NCBI GenBank assembly: GCA_003023105.1
Contig: PXSZ01000025.1
Location: 1-16,321, forward strand
From: Bacteroidetes bacterium QH_10_64_37
GTDB taxonomy: Bacteria; Bacteroidota; Rhodothermia; Rhodothermales; Salinibacteraceae
Direction: 5' to 3'
DNA: 16,321 bases
Below are positions 6,804 through 13,654 of this stretch, one piece after another. The stretch's first letter is position 1. Each line of letters starts with the position of its first letter. The position numbers were made by a program, and so were the translations under genes. The notes under the pieces are model-generated. The model was not told the DNA's origin, searched no databases, and saw only the letters and a program-made list of their open reading frames with translations.

Positions 6804-8246
6804 ATGAAACGCACGGACCTGACGCGGATCGACGACTTCACGTGGGAAATTCCCGAGTCGTTCCAGGAGGCGATGCGGGTGCCCGTGCGCATCCTCGCGA
6901 GCGAAGAGCTGATCGACGAGATCCTTGAGCGGAAGGCCATCGAGCAAGCCATCCGCACGTCGATGCTCTCTGGCCTGGTGGGGCATCTCGTCGTGATGCC
7001 GGACGTTTATAGCGGGCAGGGGGCCCCGGTCGGCATCGTGGCTGTGTCGAAGTGGCCCGTAGGCACCATTGCGCCGGGCGCCATCGGGCACGACATCAAT
7101 GCCGGCGTTCGGCTTCTGGGGTCGGACATCAAGGTGGAAGAGGCCGAAGGCCACTTCGACGCCCTCGCCGATGCCCTGACGGCCCACATCCCGAGCGGCG
7201 TCGACGCGGAAGGATCGATCTCCCTCAACAAAAGCGAGGTCGATCACGTGGCGCAGTCCGGAGCGCAGTGGGCCCTGCGCAAGGACATGGCCCAGCAGGA
7301 CGACCTCGTGCGCGCCGAGGAGGGGGGACGGCTCAACGAGGCGAATCCCAGCAAGGTGAGCGAGACGGCCCGGTCGCTCGGGGCCCAGCAACTCGGCACG
7401 CTCGGCGGTGGCGAGCACTTTATCGAGATCCACTCGGTCGAAGAGGTCTTCAATCGGGCAGCGGCCGTGACAATGGGGCTTAAGGAAGGCACCCTCGTCG
7501 CCCAGGTCCACTGCGGCTCCCGAGGCTACGGACGCCAGATCTGTGCGGACTACATCGAGCAGTTCCAGGAGGTGGCGCCCTCCTACGACGTCACGCCTCC
7601 GGATCCGAACCTCGTGTCGGTGCCCCTCGATGCGGGGGAGGCCGAGGACTACATGGGGGCCATGCGCGCTGCGGCCAACTACGCGTACGCCAATCGGCAG
7701 GTGCTCGCCCACCGCGTCCGCGAAGTGTTCGATGAGCTACTCGACGGAGCCGGCCAGCGTCTCAAGACGGTCTACGATGTGGCCCACAACCTGGGACAGG
7801 TAGAAATGCACCAGGTGGACGGCAAACACATGCGGTGTTACGTGCACCGCAAGGGCGCTGCTCGGGCCTTTGGGCCCGGCACGCCGGGCATCTCACTCCC
7901 GTACCGCGCGCTCGGGCAGCCCGTCCTCGTGCCCGGCAGCATGGGCGAAACCTCGTGGGTCATGCTGGCCAAGCGCGAAAGCATGCAGAAAAGCTTCGGC
8001 TCCGCCTGCCACGGGGCCGGGCGCACCATGAGCCGCCACGAGGAGGCCCATCATCACGCCGAGCCGGTCGCGCTCGACGAGGATCTGGAAGGAAAGGGGA
8101 TCCGCGTGCGGTCCGGCGACGGCTCCACCTCCACCAGTGGAGTCCGCCTCAAAGAGAACATCGACGGTGTCGTGGAGACCGTGGCGGGGGCGCGGCTTGC
8201 GAGCAAGGTGGCTCGGCTGAAGCCGCTTGCGGTCATGCATGGGTGA
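6804..8246 (+). CDS. rtcB: RtcB-family protein with altered active site
   Basis: RtcB ligases join RNA 2',3'-cyclic-phosphate or 3'-phosphate ends to 5'-OH ends using Mn(II) and GTP, through a His-GMP intermediate. The 480-residue length and overall sequence fit: VVMPDVYSGQGAPVG (63-77), GHDINAGVRLL (95-105), LGTLGGGEHFIEIH (197-210), VHCGSRGYGRQ (235-245), DVAHNLGQVEMH (325-336), HRKGAARAF (348-356) and CHGAGRTMSR (402-411) with the nucleophile His403. His205, His236 and His328 remain as candidate metal ligands. However, the usual Cys of DINCG is Ala100, the His of MPDVH is Tyr69, the Asn of GNHF is Glu204, and the penultimate Lys is His479. The AYKD-type motif near residues 440-454 is also replaced by a Ser/Thr-rich stretch. 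RtcB homology is secure; canonical ligase activity is not. It follows mnmA in the same direction. Confidence 0.85.
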   Translation: MKRTDLTRIDDFTWEIPESFQEAMRVPVRILASEELIDEILERKAIEQAIRTSMLSGLVGHLVVMPDVYSGQGAPVGIVAVSKWPVGTIAPGAIGHDINAGVRLLGSDIKVEEAEGHFDALADALTAHIPSGVDAEGSISLNKSEVDHVAQSGAQWALRKDMAQQDDLVRAEEGGRLNEANPSKVSETARSLGAQQLGTLGGGEHFIEIHSVEEVFNRAAAVTMGLKEGTLVAQVHCGSRGYGRQICADYIEQFQEVAPSYDVTPPDPNLVSVPLDAGEAEDYMGAMRAAANYAYANRQVLAHRVREVFDELLDGAGQRLKTVYDVAHNLGQVEMHQVDGKHMRCYVHRKGAARAFGPGTPGISLPYRALGQPVLVPGSMGETSWVMLAKRESMQKSFGSACHGAGRTMSRHEEAHHHAEPVALDEDLEGKGIRVRSGDGSTSTSGVRLKENIDGVVETVAGARLASKVARLKPLAVMHG

Positions 8247-8528
8247 AGGCTGTCGCTTGTCCGCCGTGCCATGGCTGCTTATCTCCGTCGGGTCACTGAG
8301 GAGGAGGGACTCTGTTTCCTAATTCTCTTCCGTCTCCCTGGCCCCCCGTGGATGCACAGGAAAGGGCCAGAGCAGCGCGAAGGCGGGGTGAATGCGTGAC
8401 TCCCTCAATCTTATCGTTGCGAGAGGGTAACATGAGCAGGGGGCCGCTTCGAAGCGCTCGATCTCCATCTCCGTAGACGTTCTTCGAACAGTTACCGATT
8501 GATCCTTCCCCTTTTCCTCCGATTCCCA
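8247..8528. other. intergenic region between the RtcB-family gene and the response regulator
   Basis: In these 282 bases I see no gene and no clear terminator. A short palindrome, GCTTCGAAGC, lies at about 8447-8456. The promoter of the response regulator/phoX unit is probably in the last 100 bases but cannot be placed. Confidence 0.4.
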
Positions 8529-9266
8529 ATGCCCGACGCTCCCTCCGAAGGTCCTGCTCTCCTCGTCGTCGAAGACGACAGCGAACTCAGCACGAGCCTC
8601 CTCCTCTACCTGGAGTCCGAAGGCTACGCGGTGACGCTGGCTGAGGATGGCGAAACGGCCCTGGAGGAGGCCACCCGACTGCCCGGATACGACCTCATCG
8701 TGCTGGATGCGAAGCTGCCGGACCTCAACGGCTTTGAGGTCCTCCGGCAGGCCCGCGACGACGGCGTGCGCACGCCCGTCCTCATGCTTACGGGCCTTGG
8801 GGACCACGAGCACAGGATGCGGGGCTTTCAGGTGGGGGCCGACGACTACCTCACGAAGCCCTTCGAGACGGAAGAGCTGGTGGCCCGGATCGACGTGCTG
8901 CTCCGCCGAGAGGCCGAGACGACTGGGGAGGGTGGCGTCTTTGAAGTGGGCGGGCTCCGCGTGGATTTCGACAATGATGAGGTCACGCGGGACGGGAGCC
9001 CAGTGGGTCTCACGGACTTGGAGTACAAGCTGCTTGCCTATCTGCTGCGCCGCCGCGGCCGAACGGCCACCCGCGAGCAGATTCTCCGCGACGTGTGGGA
9101 CCTACCCACCGAGGTCGAGACGCGTACCATCGATCGGCACGTGAACGCTCTGCGCGACGAGATGGCCGGTGACGCCGAGGAGGAGTGGTCCATCCAGAGC
9201 GTGTACGGCATTGGGTACAAGCTGGAAGGGGCCGAGCGCGTTGCCGAATCGCAAGAAGCAGCTTAA
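8529..9266 (+). CDS. OmpR/PhoB-type response regulator upstream of phoX
   Basis: The 245-residue protein has a receiver domain (about 10-125) and a winged-helix DNA-binding domain (about 136-235). Receiver landmarks are the acidic pair in VVEDDSE (Asp16/Asp17), the phosphoacceptor Asp60 in DLIVLDAKLPD, the switch Thr88 and Lys110 in YLTKPF. The effector domain has LTDLEYKLLAYLLRR, REQILRDVWD and the recognition-helix region ETRTIDRHVNALRDEM, ending in VYGIGYKL. The ATG at 8529 gives the usual short lead into the receiver; a TTG at 8499 is also in frame. No histidine kinase gene adjoins it. The phoX-like gene starts 30 bases after its stop, so the two are likely co-transcribed, and control of phosphate-scavenging genes is a reasonable but unproven inference. 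Confidence 0.93.
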   Translation: MPDAPSEGPALLVVEDDSELSTSLLLYLESEGYAVTLAEDGETALEEATRLPGYDLIVLDAKLPDLNGFEVLRQARDDGVRTPVLMLTGLGDHEHRMRGFQVGADDYLTKPFETEELVARIDVLLRREAETTGEGGVFEVGGLRVDFDNDEVTRDGSPVGLTDLEYKLLAYLLRRRGRTATREQILRDVWDLPTEVETRTIDRHVNALRDEMAGDAEEEWSIQSVYGIGYKLEGAERVAESQEAA

Positions 9267-9296
9267 TCCATTGCACTGCTCAACATTCCATCATCC

Positions 9297-10685
9297 ATGC
9301 AAAACCGTCGTCATTTTTTGAAGCAAGCAAGCGCGCTTACGGCTGGATTTGCCGGCCTTCAGATGTTTGTCGGCTATTCGCCGGCGCAGAGCAAAGGAAC
9401 CGTCGACGAGGTTGGTTTTGGTCCCTTGCAGTCCGATCCCGACGGCGTGTTCGACCTCCCGGAGGGCTTCTCCTATCGCATCGTCTCCCGGCACGGGGAC
9501 GAGATGGACGATGGGTTCCGCGTGCCGCACCGCCCGGACGGCATGGCCACCTTTCCGGGGCCGGATGGGACCGCGCTGCTGGTGCGCAACCACGAGATCG
9601 GTGCGGATGCTCCCATCGAAGAGGGTCCGTTTCGGCCCGGCGGAGACGCGTCGATGAGTCAGATGCCGGAGGGCGACCGGTACGATGCTGGAAGGAAAGA
9701 GCGCGGGGGGCTCGGGGGCACGACGACGGTCGTCTACGACACCGACCGGCAGGCCGTCCGGCGCCAGTTTGTGAGCCTGGCGGGCACCATTCGCAACTGC
9801 GCGGGTGGACCCACGCCGTGGAACAGCTGGCTCACCTGCGAGGAGACCGTCCAGCGGGCCGACGACACCTTCGCAAAGGATCACGGCTACGTCTTCGAGG
9901 TCCCCGCCACGGCCTCGATGCAGCGGGCGGAGCCGCGCCCCATCAAAGACATGGGCCGGTTCAACCACGAGGCGGTGGCCGTCGACCCGAAAAGCGGCGT
10001 CGTCTACCTCTCGGAGGACCGGTCCGACGGGCTTCTGTACCGCTACCTGCCGAACGAACGGGGCGCCCTGGAGAAGGGAGGCCGCTTGCAGTGCTGTCGG
10101 GTGCGCGGGCAGGAAAGCCTCGACACCCGAAACTGGGGCGACGGCCCCACGATCACGCCGGGCACGACCTTCGAGGTGGAGTGGATGGACCTCGACAACG
10201 TGGACACGCCGGAGGACGACCTCCGCAAGCGCGGGTATGCCGACGGCGCAGCGCGCTTTGCCCGGGAGGAGGGCATGTGGTACGGCGAGGACGCTGCCTA
10301 CGTGGCCTGCACGAGCGGGGGACAGGACGGGAAGGGGCAGGTCTGGCGCTACGTACCAAGCCCCTACGAGGGCACCGACCGTGAGACCGATGCGCCCGGA
10401 ACGCTGGAGCTCTTTGTGGAGCCGAACGACACGACCGTGTTGGAGAACGCCGACAACCTGACGGTGGCGTCGTGGGGCGACGTCATCGCGTGCGAGGACG
10501 GCTCAGGCACCGATACACTTGTGGGCATCACGCCGGAGGGGCAGTTTTACAAGCTCGGCCGCAACGCGATGAGCGACTCGGAGCTGGCGGGAGCCGTGTT
10601 TTCGCCGGACGGGAGCACCCTCTTCATGAACATCCAGCACGAGGGCCTCACCCTGGCGATTTCGGGGCCGTGGAAAGAGGCGTAG
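9297..10685 (+). CDS. PhoX-family alkaline phosphatase, Tat-exported
   Basis: PhoX enzymes are periplasmic phosphomonoesterases with an iron-calcium cofactor that release phosphate from organic esters. The 462-residue protein opens with a twin-arginine signal (NRRHFLKQASALTAGFAG, 3-20). It carries the family hallmarks RNCAGGPTPWNSWLTCEETV (166-185, with Cys168 as the expected iron-bridging Cys and Glu182/Glu183), GRFNHEAVAVDP (220-231), VVYLSEDRSDGLLYRY (235-250), GTTFEVEW, YVACTSGGQ and, near the end, NADNLTVASWGDVIACEDG. The family (formerly DUF839) also contains members whose phosphatase activity is untested, so the substrate is inferred. The ATG at 9297 fits because it places the twin arginines at residues 4-5. 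It is directly downstream of an OmpR-type regulator with a 30-base gap. Confidence 0.88.
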   Translation: MQNRRHFLKQASALTAGFAGLQMFVGYSPAQSKGTVDEVGFGPLQSDPDGVFDLPEGFSYRIVSRHGDEMDDGFRVPHRPDGMATFPGPDGTALLVRNHEIGADAPIEEGPFRPGGDASMSQMPEGDRYDAGRKERGGLGGTTTVVYDTDRQAVRRQFVSLAGTIRNCAGGPTPWNSWLTCEETVQRADDTFAKDHGYVFEVPATASMQRAEPRPIKDMGRFNHEAVAVDPKSGVVYLSEDRSDGLLYRYLPNERGALEKGGRLQCCRVRGQESLDTRNWGDGPTITPGTTFEVEWMDLDNVDTPEDDLRKRGYADGAARFAREEGMWYGEDAAYVACTSGGQDGKGQVWRYVPSPYEGTDRETDAPGTLELFVEPNDTTVLENADNLTVASWGDVIACEDGSGTDTLVGITPEGQFYKLGRNAMSDSELAGAVFSPDGSTLFMNIQHEGLTLAISGPWKEA

Positions 10686-10707
10686 AGTCCGGGCTTTTGG
10701 GGAGACG

Positions 10708-10821
10708 CTACAGTCCGTCGGCCATGCGGAGGCCCTGATTCACCTCCCGCTCCTCGGGGGTCACTTGAAGCGGGCTAACACCGTATTGAGATAGCACCTC
10801 GATGAGTGTAAAGAGGGGCAC
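10708..10821 (-). pseudogene. possible small ORF or gene remnant
   Basis: On the reverse strand, a 37-codon reading frame from GTG 10821 to TAG 10708 encodes a protein-like peptide ending PEEREVNQGLRMADGL. Its last 20 codons are strongly biased to G or C at the third position, like the real genes here. The frame stays open upstream but has no ATG and then reads as arginine-rich nonsense. It could be a remnant of the 3' end of a lost gene, a tiny protein, or chance. I do not recognise the family. It lies in the 261-base gap between the phoX and regulator stops. Confidence 0.25.
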
Positions 10822-10946
10822 CAAAATCCTGGTACGTGTGGGAAGAAACCGCGTTCTCAAGGACGTCGCCCGAGCCTTTATTCCGACTCGTCTTCTCCCA
10901 TCGGTTTTCCACGCCCATAGGAGAAGCCGACCGCAGCGAAAAGGAG

Positions 10947-11663
10947 CTACTCCTCTCCATCGTCGAATCGGTAGCCGATGCCGTACACGGTTTCGATGTA
11001 GGTGGGGTCGGACGGGTCCGGCTCAATCTTTTTGCGGACCGAGGCCATGTGGCGGTCGATGGTGCGCGTGACGATGTTCTCGTCGATGTCCCAGACGTCC
11101 CGCAGGAGTTGCTTGCGCGTGACGGTGCGCCCCTCGTGCTGAATGAGGTAGCGGAGGATGTCGAACTCCAGAGCCGTGAAGTTGACCTCCACGTCGTCCC
11201 GGTACGCCTCGTGTGTGGTGAAATTGACCTCCACGTCCCCAATCTCGTAGACGTCCATCGGAGCCTCCGAAGGGGGCATGGTTCGCTGCAGGATGGCCTT
11301 GACCCGCGCGGCCAGCTCGTCCACGTTGAACGGCTTGGTAATGTAGTCGTCCGCCCCGAGCCCGAAGCCTTTGAGCTTCGACTCCTGCTCCCCCCGCGCC
11401 GTAATCATGAGGATCGGTGCGCTGAAGCCCATCTCCTGCGACGCTTCGAGCACTTCGAAGCCGTCCTTCTTCGGCAGCATCACGTCGAGCAGAACTACGT
11501 CGCACTTGTCCATGTCCTTCATTTTCTGAAGCGCCTCGTCTCCATCCTCCGCCGTCTCCACGACGTAATCGTCGAGCTCGAAGTAGTCCTCGAGCCCCAT
11601 CAAGATGTTGGCGTCATCTTCCACAATGAGCATGTGGTAGGTGCGGTCCGTCGTCTTTGGCAT
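10947..11663 (-). CDS. OmpR/PhoB-type response regulator (reverse strand, orphan)
   Basis: From the ATG at 11663 the protein is 238 residues. The receiver domain (about 9-124) has IVEDD (acidic residues 15-17), the phosphoacceptor Asp60 in VVLLDVMLPKKDGFE, Thr88 in ITARGE and Lys110 in YITKPFNVDEL. The winged-helix effector domain follows (about 136-234) with TALEFDILRYLIQHE, RKQLLRDVWDIDENIVTRT, IDRHMASVRKKIEPDPSDP and VYGIGYRFDDGEE. The longer open frame upstream (to 11792) is rejected because it adds residues with no receiver-domain resemblance and runs into intergenic sequence. No kinase gene adjoins it. The gene is convergent with phoX. The effector domain carries a near-repeat, DVEVNFT, twice 14 residues apart, which is unusual for the family. 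Confidence 0.93.
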   Translation of the reverse strand: MPKTTDRTYHMLIVEDDANILMGLEDYFELDDYVVETAEDGDEALQKMKDMDKCDVVLLDVMLPKKDGFEVLEASQEMGFSAPILMITARGEQESKLKGFGLGADDYITKPFNVDELAARVKAILQRTMPPSEAPMDVYEIGDVEVNFTTHEAYRDDVEVNFTALEFDILRYLIQHEGRTVTRKQLLRDVWDIDENIVTRTIDRHMASVRKKIEPDPSDPTYIETVYGIGYRFDDGEE

Positions 11664-12328
11664 AATGGAAGTGGGATGATTAATGAGAAGACAGTCGGAA
11701 GAAGGGGTCCAGCGGGGGAAATGCGGATCCCGTTTCCGAATCAAAATGCCAGCATACATTGGAGGTTCAATGCGCCGGAAGGGCATGCCCAACCTTCAGA
11801 ACCTGTTTTGATTCGTGCCTCGGGGCACCCCGGAGAGTACTTCTTCTCCCGACGGCTGCCGGGATCAGGGCGCTGCGAGCGGCAGCGATGACTTGCAAAT
11901 CGACCCTGGTCTCGGGCGGCACCGACAGCTGTCGCGTGCAGCCCTCGCCCATGGGCCGATTTTCGGTTCATCGATGCTTGTTCTCGCAAACCGATTCAAA
12001 ATCAAAACAGGTTCTCAACTTATGAATGTTCGACCTCGACGGTAGTCGAGACAGGCTGTTGACGGTTGGAAGGTTCCGGAGGGGACTTCATCTCGCAGAA
12101 GGGGGGCTTCGAATGTGGTGGCATGTGCAGTCGAGTTGAACCTACAAGATACCCATAGCTAGTTCGTCTTCCAAGTGACGGGGCTGTTCCGGGCGGGTCG
12201 AAGGTGGAAATACACGCAAAAATTCGAATTCCGATCTGGATATCGTGGCGAGTCGGCCCGTATGATCTGCGTCCGCTCGCCGATGGACCCCCTCCGCATT
12301 CGTTTCGCAACAACCTGTCTCTTTTCGC
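11664..12328. other. 665-base gene-free region with a MITE-like insertion
   Basis: This stretch separates the divergent regulator (reverse) and M42 peptidase (forward) genes. No ORF here resembles a protein. The middle third is a MITE-like element (11799-12014). The 132 bases before it should hold the regulator promoter, and the 311 bases after it the peptidase promoter, including a small hairpin, CTCGAC-GGTA-GTCGAG, at 12035-12050. The insertion has moved these two promoters apart. Confidence 0.6.
11799..12014. mobile_element. MITE-like non-autonomous element with 15-bp terminal inverted repeats
   Basis: The left end GAACCTGTTTTGATT (11799-11813) is the exact reverse complement of the right end AATCAAAACAGGTTC (12000-12014). 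The element is immediately flanked by TCA on both sides (11796-11798 and 12015-12017), which reads as a 3-bp target duplication. The 216-base interior has no plausible transposase and no recognised gene. A TNA-type 3-bp duplication is known for some IS5-superfamily groups, so mobilisation by such a transposase encoded elsewhere is an inference. No second copy lies in the window. Confidence 0.7.
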
Positions 12329-13399
12329 ATGACCGACGACGCAACGTCTTTCTTCTTCGACCTGCTCGACACCCCCAGTCCCACCGGGTTCGAGGCGCCC
12401 GGCCAGCGCGTGTGGACCGACTACGTGCGCGATCATGCCGACGCGGTGGAGACCGACGCCTACGGCACGGCCTGGGCGAGCCTGGAGGGCACGGCCGAGG
12501 ATGGCCCCCGCGTCATGCTCGACGCGCACGTCGACGAAATCGGGTTTATGGTGCGCCACGTCACCGACGACGGCTTCATCCACGTCAATCGCATCGGTGG
12601 GTCGGACCGCGCCATCGCGCGGGGCCTGCGCGTCCGCATCCTCGGCGACGAGGGACCCGTCACCGGCGTTGTGGGCAACACGGCCATCCACATCCGCGAC
12701 ACCAACAACGAGACGGTGCCCAAGGTGCACGAGCTGTTCGTCGACATCGGGGCATCGAGTGAGGAGGATGTTCACGACCGGGGGATTCGGGTGGGGCACC
12801 CAATGGTGTTCGACGTGGGTCCCACGGAGCTCACCGATTCTCGCATCACGGCCCGCGCCATCGACAACCGGCTCGGCGGCTTCATCATTGCGCAGGCCGT
12901 GAAGCGTCTCGCGGCGAACCGGCCCGTGTGGAGCGTGCAGGCGGCCAACTCGGTGCAGGAGGAGATTGGCGGGCACGGGGCGAAGATGATCGCGCACCGC
13001 CTCAATCCAGACGCCGCCGTCGCGTTCGACGTCACCCACGCCACCGACTCGCCCGGCATCGACACCAAGAAGCACGGCAGCATCGAGCTTGGGGAGGGGC
13101 CGACTGTGACGCACGGCACCTCCAACCATCCGCAGCTCGTGGAGCGCGTGATCAAGGTGGCCGAGGCCGAGGACATTCCCCTCCAGCACGAGCCCAGCAG
13201 CCGCCGCACCGGCACCGACACCGATTCGATCTTTAGGACCCGCAGCGGCGTGCCCAGCGTGCTGCTGTCCGTGCCGCTCCGCTACATGCACTCAACCGTC
13301 GAGGTGGTGGACACCGAGGACATCGAGCACTGCGTGCAACTCTACGCCGCGCTCGTGCAGAGCTTCCAGCCGGAGGAGGAGTTCGGCGTCTCGCTGTAA
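12329..13399 (+). CDS. M42 family metallo-aminopeptidase
   Basis: M42 enzymes are cytoplasmic, dodecameric, two-metal aminopeptidases (glutamyl aminopeptidase/TET/FrvX type) that trim peptides. The 356-residue length is typical. Metal and catalytic residues are visible in order: His67 and Asp69 in DAHVDEIGFMV, bridging Asp179 in ARAIDNRLGG, catalytic Glu211 and metal-ligand Glu212 in SVQEEIGGHGA, Asp234 in VAFDVTHATD and His321 in PLRYMHSTVEVV. The RGLRVRI and GVVGNTAIH region (about 99-121) corresponds to the dimerisation/lid domain inserted in the catalytic domain. The start at ATG 12329 is right for the family (FFFDLLDTPSPTGFE opening). The protein has the acidic bias of the other genes. 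Its substrate preference cannot be read. It stands alone and converges on the DAHP synthase gene. Confidence 0.93.
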   Translation: MTDDATSFFFDLLDTPSPTGFEAPGQRVWTDYVRDHADAVETDAYGTAWASLEGTAEDGPRVMLDAHVDEIGFMVRHVTDDGFIHVNRIGGSDRAIARGLRVRILGDEGPVTGVVGNTAIHIRDTNNETVPKVHELFVDIGASSEEDVHDRGIRVGHPMVFDVGPTELTDSRITARAIDNRLGGFIIAQAVKRLAANRPVWSVQAANSVQEEIGGHGAKMIAHRLNPDAAVAFDVTHATDSPGIDTKKHGSIELGEGPTVTHGTSNHPQLVERVIKVAEAEDIPLQHEPSSRRTGTDTDSIFRTRSGVPSVLLSVPLRYMHSTVEVVDTEDIEHCVQLYAALVQSFQPEEEFGVSL

Positions 13400-13403
13400 C
13401 TAT

Positions 13404-13650
13404 GTGTGGAAGTGTGGAGATGTGGAAGTCTGGGAGTCTGTTTGGCGGACGCTCTGTGGCCTGCGACTTCGTGGATCTCGCGCAAAAAGCCTTCTGCACT
13501 CGTCCGGTAGTTCCACTACAGAACTCGTTTGGGCACCTTTTTGCGGCTTCGACCACTGTGTCTCGGCTGCACATCAATCCACCAAACAGACTCTGGAAGC
13601 ATCGGCATTTCAGCCTCCACTCCTCCACACATCCACCCGTCCCCCCTTCC
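13404..13650. repeat. long imperfect palindrome with 8-bp periodic ends
   Basis: The non-coding gap between two convergent genes is symmetric about base 13513. Matching arms include GTAGT (13507-13511) with ACTAC (13515-13519), GCAAAAAG (13482-13489) with CTTTTTGC (13537-13544), and a 16-base arm GAGTCTGTTTGGCGGA (13434-13449) with its complement at 13578-13593 (one mismatch). Outside these, the left end is a degenerate 8-bp tandem repeat, consensus GTGTGGAR (13404-13440), and the right end is the same kind of repeat on the other strand (about 13614-13650). It can form a long cruciform or RNA hairpin and may act as a two-way terminator. Confidence 0.75.
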
Positions 13651-13654
13651 ATCC

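Noticed and set aside
8447..8456. GCTTCGAAGC palindrome as an operator
   Set aside because: Only ten bases, common by chance in such DNA, and without a second copy near either gene; kept only as a note in the intergenic entry.
9185..10384. 399-residue forward open frame overlapping phoX
   Set aside because: It is in another frame of the regulator/phoX genes, is extremely Arg/Gly-rich and has no motif.
11799..12014. complete insertion sequence
   Set aside because: At 216 bases it is too short for a transposase and contains no transposase motif; only a non-autonomous element is supported.
12020..13291. 423-residue reverse-strand open frame
   Set aside because: Antisense shadow of the M42 peptidase gene; the translation is repetitive Val/Gly/Arg/His-rich sequence without motifs, and the forward gene has all its catalytic residues.
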